A DNA stretch of 64,000 nt from Pycnococcus provasolii (Eukaryota > Chlorophyta > Pseudoscourfieldiophyceae > Pseudoscourfieldiales), in the NCBI GenBank assembly GCA_049487715.1, contig CP150565.1:372001-436000 (forward strand), given 5' to 3'. The notes under the pieces are model-generated. The model saw only the letters and a list, made by a program, of their open reading frames with translations, searched no databases and was not told the origin of the DNA. Position 1 is the stretch's first letter. Every line of letters starts with the position of its first letter. Shown piece after piece: positions 39,411 to 49,023 of the stretch. A program made the position numbers and the translations under genes.

Positions 39411-40601
39411 ATGATGCGTCTAGCCGTGCTCGTGCTCGCGTGCTCTGCGGCGTCTCTGTCGACGGTGCAAGCGGGCATGAACGTGTCCATGGCCGCCTTG
39501 GCGAACACGTCCGTGCCGGGAATCCACATCATTGGAGGCTCGGAAATTTCGCCACCGTTCAACTATCCGTTCCTGACGGCTTTGATTATGAAGAGCTATT
39601 GCCAGCCAGGTTCGTCATGGGACTGTCAGATTTGCGGAGCGACTGCCCTAACACCTACGTGGGTCGTCACGGCGGCGCACTGCACGGGACGCTCAGCTTC
39701 CGCGCTTGCCGTCGAAGTGCGGCGCCACGACCTAACGACAACCCCTGCGTCTGAAGGCTCCAAGCGGATCAACGTCAAGACTTTGATCAACCACGAGAAC
39801 TACGACGCAAGTACCTATATGAATGACATCGCGCTGCTCGAGCTTGAGGAACCCATCCCGAGCTTTGCTTCCTTTGGAAAGGTCGCCGTGCTTGATGACG
39901 ATGGGTACGATGCCGCTGGAACAGCCGTGAAAACCGCCGGCTGGGGTGACACCGACCGCAGCGGTGGTCAGTCGTTCCCCGAAAAACCGCACGAAGTCGG
40001 TGTCAACGTCGTTGCGCACTCGACGTGCAACGGCCCGAATTCGTACGATGGCTCGGTCAACGAGGCGGCCATGGTGTGCGCAGCGAGTTCCGGCAAAGAT
40101 AGCTGTCAAGGCGATTCCGGCGGACCGCTCTTTTCGACGCACCGTTCTGACGCGAACGTACGCGTGCTCGTTGGCGTCGTCTCGTGGGGATACGGATGTG
40201 CCATGTCGCAGTATCCTGGTGTGTACGCGCGCGTCAGCAACTATAAGCAGTGGCTCCTCAGCAAGGAACCGAACCTGCCCTTTGCCTCCTCGGGAGCGCC
40301 TTCGCCAGGCCCGGCTCCGGGTCCGACGCCGACGCCGCCGACGACGACCGCGCCGACGACCGCGCCGAATACGACGATGCCGACGACCGCGCCGACGACG
40401 ACCGCGCCGACGACGACCGCGCCGACGACGACGACCGCGCCGACGACGATGCCGATGCCGACGACGACGACGATGCCGACGATGTCACCGCCGCCGATCG
40501 GCGAGCTTCCCGATCCGACGACAATGCCGGGCACATCCTCGAGCTTCGCCATCACGAGCGTGCTTGCTGTTTTGGCCACCATCGCAGCGCTGCTCATTTA
40601 G
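39411..40601 (+). CDS. Secreted trypsin-like serine protease (S1), probably GPI-anchored
   Basis: A 396-residue protein starting at ATG 39411. A signal peptide (about 1-21) is followed by a short pro-segment and the activation-site sequence IIGGSE. The S1 triad is complete: H90 in TAAHC, D139 in NDIALL and S236 in GDSGGP; D230 in KDSCQGDSGG sits at the position that gives Arg/Lys preference in trypsins. Residues about 290-365 are a Thr/Pro/Ala stalk coded by ACGACC repeats, and the last 20 residues are hydrophobic, as in GPI or tail anchors. It is inferred to be an extracellular or periplasmic endopeptidase held near the surface. S1 proteases are not common in green algae. Confidence 0.92.
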   Translation: MMRLAVLVLACSAASLSTVQAGMNVSMAALANTSVPGIHIIGGSEISPPFNYPFLTALIMKSYCQPGSSWDCQICGATALTPTWVVTAAHCTGRSASALAVEVRRHDLTTTPASEGSKRINVKTLINHENYDASTYMNDIALLELEEPIPSFASFGKVAVLDDDGYDAAGTAVKTAGWGDTDRSGGQSFPEKPHEVGVNVVAHSTCNGPNSYDGSVNEAAMVCAASSGKDSCQGDSGGPLFSTHRSDANVRVLVGVVSWGYGCAMSQYPGVYARVSNYKQWLLSKEPNLPFASSGAPSPGPAPGPTPTPPTTTAPTTAPNTTMPTTAPTTTAPTTTAPTTTTAPTTMPMPTTTTMPTMSPPPIGELPDPTTMPGTSSSFAITSVLAVLATIAALLI

Positions 40602-40886
40602 CTTTGAATGGTGCTTTGACAACAAATTCACGAGGTTTGAGGGGGGGGTGGAATTGCGGAACGCGGTGTAAGTTTTGCCATCCGTAGATCGTTCATTGTT
40701 GACAACTTGACATAGATCGCGGGCGGGGCATTTATCATTACAATAGATCATTCGCAATGCTTGCGGTAAGACTGTAATCTCCGGACGGCATCTCTCCGAT
40801 ATCCGCTCGAGAAGGATCGCAAGAGCGCCTATGGTTAACCTTAAATCTATGTCTCTATCCATAGGTTTTACATATTCAAAAACCAT
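40600..40886 (-). other. AT-rich open frame, possible foreign fragment
   Basis: From ATG 40886 an open frame of about 95 codons reads as ordinary-looking protein (MDRDIDLRLTIGALAILLER, then CNDKCPARDLCQVV) before entering the antisense of the protease tail. Its codons (TTA, ATA, AGA, AAT, GAT) differ strongly from the G/C-ending codons of its neighbours. It may be a transferred or organelle-derived fragment; no family is recognised. Confidence 0.22.
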
Positions 40887-41488
40887 CGGGACCCGTTAAA
40901 GTACAAACCGTTTTTTCAAGTTTCAACCCTTCCACCAGTAGTGAAGGGACCAGGGACCAGGAGCTTCGTTCGTGTTTTGTTTTGTTCCGCCGGTCGACGG
41001 ATGCATGCGAGATTTCCGCCGGCCGGCCGAGTTCCGCACAGGTACCTTAGACTAACTTAACTACTTAAGGTTACGTGTTCCGCACATTACTGTACATACT
41101 TCAGGCTTCAGCAATCAGTAGTCAGTAGTGCTAAGTCCTAACCCTTAAAAAACGATAGTGGACTAGTGGACTGCAGTGTATCCCCACCCAAACAAAACAA
41201 CCAACATCTTCTGAAAACTCTTGGAAACCTTCCCCCCCTCGTTTTTTCCCATCCCAATCCCACATCCCGTTTTTTGGTGATCGCAAAATAATTGTGGCAA
41301 TCGATTCTCTCGCGCTCGCGCATAACTTTACTAATAGTTATATATGATGGCCTTCGTCTTCTATGGCCTTCCGGGCCATGGCGTTCATCATCCACCAGTT
41401 CATCCACCGGCACGCGTGTCCACCTCTCTCTACTCATAGGGACTTCTAGGTGGTTAAGACGCTTGCAAGGCCGGGATCCATCCGCGTG
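40602..41488. other. Intergenic region with an AT-rich minus-strand frame
   Basis: Gene-poor 0.9 kb between the protease and the glycosyltransferase-like gene. The left third carries an unusual open frame on the minus strand (separate entry). The right part has pyrimidine-rich tracts and a GGCC-type palindrome (GGCCTTCCGGGCC with flanking complement) near 41362-41380. Confidence 0.5.
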
Positions 41489-42619
41489 ATGGCCTTAAAA
41501 GCAAGGGCCGCTTGTTTCTTGTGGGTTACTATTGTTATTGGTTTGGTCTTGTGCTCGCTCCCAGCTGTGGTGAGTGGTTCTTCGGTGTTGGTGGTGGATG
41601 ATCATTCTTTCGCGTCTGTGAGGGGCGAGACTTTGCCTCACCACCGCTCATCCTCTCGTCTGCTTCTTGCTGATGGTGGGTCGTCAGGAGGACCGCCGGG
41701 ATCCACAGGAGGACACGAAGCGCCGACCGTGGAAGATATTCAGGCGTGCCCGCTCATATTCGCATCCTTCCTAGCTACCAGGCCAGATGGGTGGAAGAGG
41801 AAGCGAGGCGAAAGGTGCAACGGATGCCACAAGAGCCCCGCATGGATCACGTTCGCAAGCGCGAAGGTGGTACACCCGGAGGCGTGCACAGCCATCATCA
41901 CAGACACGGGAACGGCGTTCGACGCGGGCGATAAAATCGACGCAAAGACGTTCGTACTCAGGTACGAAATCATCGACGGCAGCAAAATCGGAACGCCGGA
42001 CTTGATGCACGAGCGAATGAAGGGATACCGCGCTTTCCTGCAGCAGGCATTCAAGGAGAAGTGGAACGCAAATCTCGTCATGCTTGACAGTGACACTGTC
42101 GTCATCGATAAGATAACTGAGCTGTTTGCAAGGCGTGGGTACGACTATGGACTGACCGCGCGCAAGAACCCTGGCATGCCTGTGCAAGGCGGCGTGCAGT
42201 TCGTGCGGTCAGACGGCTATCAGCGCGCGGCAGAGTTTCTCGGGCACGTGCTTGCGGGATGGGAGACGCGCAACGCCGCCGCCAAGAAAGCTGGCGGCAG
42301 GGTTTCCGAACGAGGCTTTGGGTTTACAAACGACCAGCGCGCATACGGAGAGTCGATAGGAAACGTGCGAGCGATTAACGTCAGCCTGAACAAGAAGGGC
42401 GGCGCGCTCTTCACCGCGAAGGACGGAGGATACAAGGTGTTCGTGCTGCCCGCGGATATGTGGAATCGAACGCCTTCCGGGGCGGGCAGCACGCTCAAGA
42501 GAGAGCGAACGCGCATCCTTCACTACAAGGGAGGTCGCAAGGACAGCATGCACACCGCGTACAACGCGCTCAAAAAGGGCGGAACAGCAGCCGTGCACGC
42601 GCTGAAGAGCGTGAAGTAA
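41489..42619 (+). CDS. Glycosyltransferase-like secretory protein with DxD motif
   Basis: A 376-residue protein from ATG 41489 (MALKARAACFLWVTIVIGLV), with a signal or signal-anchor in residues 5-35. The lumenal part has a CNGCHKSPAW Cys pair, and the DxD motif MLDSDTVVID (D200, D202), followed by ARRGYDYGLTARKNPGMPVQ and GGVQFVRSDGYQRAAEFLGH, which matches the logic of nucleotide-diphospho-sugar transferases (GT77/GT-A type: DxD, then a 'new position' His and C-terminal HYKGGR). It is inferred to transfer a sugar in the Golgi, perhaps onto wall glycoproteins. Donor and acceptor are unknown. It converges with the TIR-TPR gene, with only 40 bp between the stops. Confidence 0.7.
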   Translation: MALKARAACFLWVTIVIGLVLCSLPAVVSGSSVLVVDDHSFASVRGETLPHHRSSSRLLLADGGSSGGPPGSTGGHEAPTVEDIQACPLIFASFLATRPDGWKRKRGERCNGCHKSPAWITFASAKVVHPEACTAIITDTGTAFDAGDKIDAKTFVLRYEIIDGSKIGTPDLMHERMKGYRAFLQQAFKEKWNANLVMLDSDTVVIDKITELFARRGYDYGLTARKNPGMPVQGGVQFVRSDGYQRAAEFLGHVLAGWETRNAAAKKAGGRVSERGFGFTNDQRAYGESIGNVRAINVSLNKKGGALFTAKDGGYKVFVLPADMWNRTPSGAGSTLKRERTRILHYKGGRKDSMHTAYNALKKGGTAAVHALKSVK

Positions 42620-42659
42620 AACAACACGATAGTTTTTGATACAGTAGAGTTGTATGGTA

Positions 42660-45036
42660 TTACATAGCGTGCTTGCGGCATGCATCAGCTTTTGTACGTG
42701 CATCACGCGTCTTCTTGTGGTCTGCGCCGTAGCTCTGCTCGTAGGCATGCGCCGCTTGGTCGTAGTAAGAAGCAGCGTTGTCGAACATCCCCTGCTTCTC
42801 AAAGAACTCTGCATAAAACTTGCACGTATCGCCGTACAGTGGATGCGTATCGCCGAGCTCGCGCCGATATCCGTCGAGCGTCTTGCGGTACAGTGGCTCT
42901 GCATCATCAAATTTGCCTTGATCTCTGAGCACATTCGCAAGACCATTCGTCGAGTTCAGCGTGTCTGGATGCGCATCGCCGAGCTCGCGACGTCGACCGT
43001 CGAGCGCCTCGCTGGACAATTGCTCGGCGTCGGCGTACTTGCCTTGCTCCCTCAGGAAGATCGCGAGGCTGTGGATGGACGCGAGCGTGGACAGATGCGC
43101 ATCGCCGAGCTCGCGACGACAACCGTCGAGCGCCTCGCGGTACAGCGGCTCGGCGTCATCGTATTTGCCTTGTTGCTTTGAGCAAGGTCGCGAGGTTGCT
43201 GATGGAGTTGAGCGTGCCTGGATGTGCATCGCCGAGCACGCGACGCTCACCGTCGAGCGCCTCGCGGAACAGCGGCTCCGCCTCAACGTACTTGCCTTGC
43301 TGAAAGAGCAAGCTTGCGAGGTTGCCAAAGGCCATGAGCGTGCTTGGATGCGCATCGCCGAGCTCGCGACGATACCCGTCGAGCGCCTCGCGGTACAGCG
43401 GCTCGGCGTCGGCGTACTTGCCTTGATCTGAGAGCAAGAGCGCGAGGTTGTTGATGGAGTTGAGCGTGCTTGGATGCGCATCGCCGAGCTCGCGACGATA
43501 CCCATCGAGCGCCTCGCGGTACAGCGGCTCGGCGTCGTTGTACTTGCCTTGATCTGAGAGCAAGAGCGCGAGGTTGTTGATGGAGCTGAGCGTGTCTGGA
43601 TGCGCATCGCCGAGCTCGCGACGACGACCGTCGAGCGCCTCGCGGTACAGCGGCTCGGCGTCGGCGTACTTGCCTTGATCTGAGAGCAAGATCGCGAGGT
43701 TGTTGATGGAGCTGAGCGTGTTCGGATGCGCATCGCCGAGCTCGCGACGATACCCGTCGAGCGCCTCGCGGTACAGCGCCTCGGCGTCGGCGTACTTGCC
43801 TTGATTCCTGAGCAAGATCGCGAGGTTGTTGATGGACGCAAGCGTGTGTGGATGTGCATCGCCGAGCTCGCGACGATGACCGTCGAGCGCCTCGCGATAC
43901 AGCGGCTCGGCGTCGGCGTACTTGCCTTGATTCCTGAGTAGTTCCGCGACGTCCATCAACAGCTCAGATGTCGCTCGTTTCTTCTTATCCAGTGTATTCA
44001 ACGCACGTTTCGCACTCTCAACGACCCAGCTTCGCATTTGATCCTTAATGCGCTTGTTCACCTCCGACGGGCCACCTCGATATTTCTTCACCGCACTAAG
44101 AATGGCGTCGCGATCCTCTTTCTTCCACGCCTCCGCACGCTGCACGTCCATGCCGATCATCTTCACAATCACCTTGTCTGATCCCTTCTCCACCAGGAAG
44201 TCGGCGAACGCCTTCTGCTCCACCGCCGGTAAGCAAATCTCGAGCTTCGCCTTGCTGTCATCAATCGTACTCAGAATCTCCCAGATGCACCACGCGCGCG
44301 TCAGCGGTATGGGATCGTCCCAAGGCATCAATACCAGCACGGTGTGTCCTATACTCGCGACAGCCTCCTTGAACGTCGTGAACCACCAGTCGGACGGCAC
44401 TTGCAAGCTCGCGTGCTGGTTGACGGTGAACACGTCGAACCACACGTATGCATTCTCGGAGAGGCTGCTAAGCGCGTCAACGACATCCACGAATGTGAAC
44501 TTCCACGCGTGCGACACGAACACCGTCGCGTCGTTTACTTCGCGCGGTTGTGTATTTTTGAGCATGTCAGCGTACGATGTTTTGACCTGTTCAGTCGCAG
44601 GCTTGACGATACCAAAGCACACGTCATTCGTCGTCATGAGGTCGAACGGGATGTCGACATACTGCACAGTTGTGGGTTTGCCATCGCCATCCTTACCTGC
44701 GGCATTCATGCGCGTGCGGTGCTCCTTCAGGTTATCTGTGGTAACTTGCACAATTTCATCTGCCCCTCCACCGTGTTCCGCCTTAAGAAAGTCCTTCGCC
44801 GTCCACGTATACTTCTTGCCCTTGCACGCGCCTACAAATTGTCTTAGCCATGCCAGACGCACGCCGTTTCGAGGAAATGCGCCATCGTCTCTTTGTTGCG
44901 TCGAGGCCAGGTGCAACGGCGTGCTCGCAAAAGGCTCCCCAGGCCCAGGGGCCGAGGACTGTATCTTAACGTCGGCTTGCGGCACCCTTAAGGCCGCTGA
45001 TGAGGCGGTGGATGACGACGACGCGCCACATCCCAT
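42660..45036 (-). CDS. TIR-like/TPR protein, N-myristoylated, interrupted by a frameshift
   Basis: The start is ATG 45036 because it gives MGCGASSS, a textbook myristoylation plus palmitoylation site. Residues about 170-270 form a TIR-like domain: VFVSHAW (172-178), a YVWFDVFTVNQH block, and TRAWCIWEI, in which the Glu (about 253) occupies the position of the catalytic Glu of TIR NADases. From about residue 359 there are kinesin-light-chain type TPR repeats of 42 residues (GKYADAEPLYREALDG). In the frame of the start codon translation ends after six to seven repeats, at ATACGATGA near 43156. The TPR array then continues in another frame with three to four more repeats to a TAA at 42660. The switch lies at 43171-43182 and equals one extra base. 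It could be an assembly error, a mutation or an undetected special event. The gene is therefore shown as one unit. Confidence 0.75.
42830..43965. repeat. 126-bp tandem repeats encoding TPR units
   Basis: About nine direct repeats of 126 bp with consensus parts CTTGCCTTGATCTGAGAGCA and GCATCGCCGAGCTCGCGACG. The central copies (43340-43960) are the most alike, and the outer copies diverge, consistent with recent expansion in the middle. Confidence 0.9.
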
Positions 45037-45325
45037 GCCGCAACCCTGCTGCTCTCGGTAAGTGCCAGGAGGTGGCGTCGGGGGAAGCTGTGTTGTTGCG
45101 ATACTCCAACACTCCAGAGCACTCCACAACAGGCCAGGCCAGGTCGCGGCCGATCATTGACCACCATATGGTACGTCCGAAAACGTCGGCCGATACCCTT
45201 AATGATGGGATGATCCCTTGCATGTGTAAAATTTATACCGTGGTCAGATCGTTATCACAGGTAGATATTTCTCTCTCTGGACGAAATCCTCCCCCCAATT
45301 TGACAGTGTTCGATCGAACGGATCC

Positions 45326-46159
45326 ATGGCGCCGTTCTCGTCTCTCTCTCTCGCTTCCATAGTGGTGCTTCCACGTCTACAGGTGGTGGTACTCGCACAT
45401 GTACTCGTACTCGTATAGGTGGTGGTAATAGCTTTAGTCGTACTAGGCGGTGCACTGATACGCGTACCTCTACCTCTAGTAGTAGTAGTAGCAGTAAACG
45501 TCTTCTTAGGATGGGCTCGCACGCGTCTCACGACTCTGGTGCGTCGTGCTCGTCGTCGTCGTCTTTGATTTCAGCACTGGGGCACACGTCACTTGAGGAG
45601 TGCTTCTTACCCCTGTGATTCGCGCCGAAGTTTCTTTTTAAGTGGCGTCGCATCATCCTTATTTATTCTTCTTCCGAATCAGCACGCACGCGCAGCAAGT
45701 TCCGTCGACGAGCCTGACGCGACCGTCGCGCGATTCAGAGATATCGACGACTTCGCACAAGACAACGGGTGGGAAACAATGCCGTCCGGTCTGAAGTGTC
45801 GCGTCCTGCGTGCTGGGGAAGGTGACGCACGCGCAGGCATATTCGACCCGGTTTCGAAGTTCAAGCCGTTCCCGTTCGTTGAAGTGGTGTATAGCGCCTA
45901 CCTGCCCAATGGTAAGATGTTCGCAGGAACGGCGTTGGACAGGAAGGCGTCGTTCAGCTATCAGGTTGGCATACGCCAGGAGTTGCAAGACGAGGATGGT
46001 GCAGTCATGTCCATGAAGGTGGGAGAGCGGCGTCAGTTTGCCGTTCCCGCGGAGCTTGTCATGGAGAATATCGGCGGTGGCAAGATATTCGGGTCGCGTG
46101 TGCCAGACGTTGACGCTATCCTTGTAGATGTCCAGCTTTTGTCTATACGTCCGTACTAA
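45326..46159 (+). CDS. Thylakoid-lumen FKBP-type peptidyl-prolyl isomerase
   Basis: Secure coding lies at 45575-46159. A proposed first exon, 45326-45382, starts at ATG 45326 (MAPFSSLSLAS) and is joined by a 192-bp intron (donor CAG|GTGGTG, acceptor TTGATTTCAG) that keeps the frame; the joined protein is 213 residues. The leader contains the twin-Arg motif SRRSFFLSG with a hydrophobic stretch and the lumenal cleavage motif ARA, so import through the Tat pathway into the thylakoid lumen is inferred. The FKBP fold is recognisable from VEVVYSAYLPNGKMFAG, MSMKVGERRQFAVP and the final VDVQLLSIRPY. Several residues lining the FK506 pocket are not conserved, as in many lumenal FKBPs, so isomerase activity is not certain. 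It is divergent from the TIR-TPR gene. Confidence 0.7.
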
Positions 46160-46432
46160 TGATTCGTAACGAGAATAGAAAAAGAAAGAATCGTAATGTA
46201 GTTTTACAAAAAAACCAAACAGGATTGCACACACTTCGCAGCAGCCAAAGAAAAAACCGGAACCAACTCGTGTATTTTACGACGATCGGAGGAAGAGAAA
46301 AAGAACACGTCTCCACAACCACACTGCAACAGAAACAGCTTGCAGCCGGCAACCAAAATGGAGAGACATGTTGAACGAGAGGGTGGCAACGGTGTGTGGG
46401 GCAGTCCAGAATGTCAGTAGTTGGATCGCCTT

Positions 46433-47143
46433 TTATTGCTCTCCACCACGGCTCACGATGCGCCCAAATGCACGACGCATGCTCGCGAACGCCGCGACTA
46501 CGCCAAAGTTTTCAGGTCCAAACGGTGGTGGTGCAGGCGGCAGCATGATGTCGCCGTCTTCGTCGTCAACAACCAACTCGTCGTCGTACTCGTCGAAGAG
46601 TGCGCGTTCCATCGCTTCGTCCTCGTCGATGTCGAACGTGACTGCGTTGGACAGAATGACGTCGCGTGCGAGGTCGTCGGAGCGCACGACGAACATCTCC
46701 CAGTCGGGGCAGATGGCGCTGTCGTAGTCGCACTCGACGCCAAAGGTTGCCCACGAGTTGCTGCTTTTACGACGATTCCACATCTTCACAACGTTGTTGT
46801 TGCTGCTGGTGTTTCCCCCTGTTAGGTTGCTGCGGTGACCTGCACATCGCAGAGACTTTTTCCCACCACCAGAGGCGCTGTGTTTCTTTCCAGTAGGCGA
46901 AAACGACGACGACGACGACGAGGCTGACGAAGAAGCCGCTGCCGATGATGATGACGACGATGCTGCTGCAAGGGACGAAAACGAACGCTGCTGGGGGACA
47001 GGTGCTACTATCATGTGTGCGTTTGCATGACTGTTATGGGGAGTGTGGCGCCGATTGGAAGAGGACGGCAGGACCGACGATCCACCACCAGCACTAACAC
47101 ACCCACCACGCACAGGACCACCACGAGCAACACACAACGACAT
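46433..47143 (-). CDS. Hypothetical protein, possibly mitochondrial
   Basis: A 236-residue protein from the ATG at 47143. The first 75 residues lack acidic residues, are rich in Arg, Ser and Ala, and contain RSFSSL, which fits a mitochondrial or plastid presequence. A Ser/Ala tract follows. The C-terminal 110 residues look conserved: WNRRKSSNSWATFGVECDYD, WEMFVVRSDDLARDV, then an acidic block. No family is recognised. The gene is probably real because the C-terminal part has non-repetitive, G/C-ending codon use. Confidence 0.5.
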   Translation of the reverse strand: MSLCVARGGPVRGGCVSAGGGSSVLPSSSNRRHTPHNSHANAHMIVAPVPQQRSFSSLAAASSSSSSAAASSSASSSSSSFSPTGKKHSASGGGKKSLRCAGHRSNLTGGNTSSNNNVVKMWNRRKSSNSWATFGVECDYDSAICPDWEMFVVRSDDLARDVILSNAVTFDIDEDEAMERALFDEYDDELVVDDEDGDIMLPPAPPPFGPENFGVVAAFASMRRAFGRIVSRGGEQ

Positions 47144-48871
47144 CACGCGTGCGAAACACAAAGCAGCTTTGCAAATAATGATCGCGCTGCGAAGAAGCGA
47201 AGAGCCGAAAGCACACGGCAAAGCGGAGCGCGTCCGGTGTGAGAGTATAAGAAAGGTGGGAGAAAGATCAAATCAAAGCACAGCTTCGAACACAGATCAA
47301 AGTACGGAGCGAATAAATCAGGGGTCCCCTTCCCCGCTCTCGCTCCCCCCACGCTAAAACCAGCACCGTTCATCTCACCCCGGACCTAATTAGTCGACCC
47401 ACCCAATTGCCAGCCTGCCAGCCGCGTTGAGAATTTTGTTTGTTCGTTCGTTGTGGAATGTGGGTCACGTCCGAGGGTTGGATTATCGGGGATCCCTTGT
47501 AGAATGTTTTCCGAAAAGGGGGGGGGAAGGGAGGGAGCTTTTTTTTCCCCGGGGATCCCGGTCGGGACGTATCAGAAAGATCAAGCCAAACATCCCCTGA
47601 GTAGTAAGCGCGGCGTCGCGCCTCTTGGCGCCCCCGGCCGCCCGCGCCACGACGTGCTGCGTCTCCCGCGCCGCCAATGGCGTCCGCTTGAGCCACAAGA
47701 ACGACGTGCCACCGATGCGCGTGCACAAGACGAGTGCACTTCAAGCCATGTCCGAATGCGATAATGGCACTGATGGATAACCACCCTCGCGGGTCTTTCC
47801 AAATGATGTGTGGGACGAGGAGTACCGGGACCGGACAAAGGGTCTCGCTGGAAGCCTTCAAAATAGACAGCAAAGTGGAGGAGGAGATCCGAGCCTACGA
47901 GCGTTCGCTAGTTGGTGGTCACGAAGTGGACGGACTCGGACGACGATGACTCTACAGGAAACTACGGGTCCGACAGCGAGCAATACTAGAGAGGGTCTAT
48001 GCGCGGCAGCTGAGAGCCTGAGAAAGTATACGGCGTGGAGATCCGTCCAGAGGACATGCCGGCGCTTCCGCTGGTCAACGCGCTGTACTCACATCTGACA
48101 CGCAAATTGGACACGCGGCGATTGTCACGAACATGCGGCTCATTCACCTGCGCGTCCCGGGTGGGAAAATTCTTCAGAAAGAAGTTAAACACTCGCCGGA
48201 GGCATTCGTTTACGGCGCGCTCGACGAGAAGTTTGCTCAGGAAAGCTCAAGTGACACGGCGCTTCTCGACGCACAAATCTCAGTGTATTTGGTTGAGAGG
48301 GCACGCCAGCTCCTATCATCGGGCACGCTCACACGCCACGAGAATCGCTGGAAGCTCGTGGTGCTCGACAACGAAGACAACGAGATGACCGACGAACAAG
48401 ATGACGCTGTGAAGACGAAGCCGTGTGGCACGGCACGCGATGGAATCCGCTGCGGATACCCCCTCGCTCCTGGAGCGAGAGTTTGCCCGGTGTCAGTCGT
48501 TGCTGCGTGTGTGTACGCGCTGTGGCTAGCAGCAAGTGCCGAGGGCGAGGTAGCTGTGCGTGTATCGTTCTTGTCGTCAGGCTCCTCCATTGGCATGCTT
48601 CTCGTAATGAAGTGGCCTGCTGTGCGCGCTGTGTGCTCGGGCCGACCTGCTAGGTCGTTATAGACGTTAGGGGTTTGGTGGGCCTGCCTCTTCCTCCTCA
48701 AACCCCTAAGAGGCAACCTGTCGCGCCGGGGATAGCAAAATTAGCTTTGCAAGGGACTGACAAGACCTAAGCCTAAGGCGTTTCCAGACACACTCTAATA
48801 TGCCCTTGCGCGATCCCTCTTTTAGGGGTTTCCCTGGGCTCGCCCATCCCCCACCTCCTCCCCCCCCAGTG
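47144..48871. other. Intergenic region with a decayed gene and G-rich repeat
   Basis: A 1.7-kb region without an intact gene. At 47515-47570 is a G-run, a T-run and GGGATCCCGGTCGGGA, the second copy of a motif seen at 22675. The decayed gene at 47790-48480 has its own entry. From 48660 on, C- and G-rich sequence leads into the palindrome at 48872. Confidence 0.5.
47790..48480 (+). pseudogene. Probable pseudogene with several frameshifts
   Basis: Plus-strand coding segments run in order but in changing frames: NDVWDEEYRDRTKG (near 47797), then LEAFKIDSKVEEEIRAYERS (near 47850), an acidic Asp/Ser stretch (near 47935), EIRPEDMPALPLVNALYSHL (near 48035), and MRLIHLRVPGGKILQKEVKH followed by 80 further good codons to about 48480. 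The pieces cannot be joined by convincing GT-AG introns, and stops separate them. The last piece (with an LLDAQISVYLVERARQLLSS helix) is the longest. No family recognised; a decayed single-copy gene is the simplest view. Confidence 0.4.
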
Positions 48872-49023
48872 GTGGAGCCCCCCAGGCATATACGAATTTT
48901 TTTTTCCAGGCATATAGAATTGAGTGGGGGGCCCAAGGGTTAGGTTAGGGTTAGGGGAGGTTTTATAACCAGCAATTCTATATGCCTGGAAAAAAAAATT
49001 CGTATATGCCTGGGGGGCCCCAC
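48872..49023. repeat. Long inverted repeat (51-bp arms, 50-bp spacer)
   Basis: Arm 48872-48922 and arm 48973-49023 are reverse complements with one mismatch (position 48876). Each arm contains CCCCCAGGCATATACGAA, a run of nine T or A, and AGGCATATAGAATTG. The 50-bp spacer holds a TTAGGG tract. The 3' arm ends 57 bp before the start codon at 49081, so it lies in the promoter or leader of that gene. The near-perfect arms imply recent origin or active maintenance. Confidence 0.88.
48938..48957 (+). repeat. Telomere-like tract (GGTTAGGTTAGGGTTAGGGG)
   Basis: Three TTAGG(G) units in the loop of the palindrome, about 125 bp upstream of the start at 49081 and on its sense strand. Confidence 0.65.

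Noticed and set aside
42830-43965. CRISPR-like array
   Set aside because: The 126-bp repeats are contiguous without spacers and encode TPR units.
44048-45061. 337-residue plus-strand frame, Ser/Thr/Cys-rich
   Set aside because: Antisense of the TIR-like domain coding region; no domain.
22675-47567. Repeat family based on GGGATCCCGxTCGGGA (22675 and 47552)
   Set aside because: Only two copies with about 16 bp of similarity after T-runs; too little to call a repeat family.
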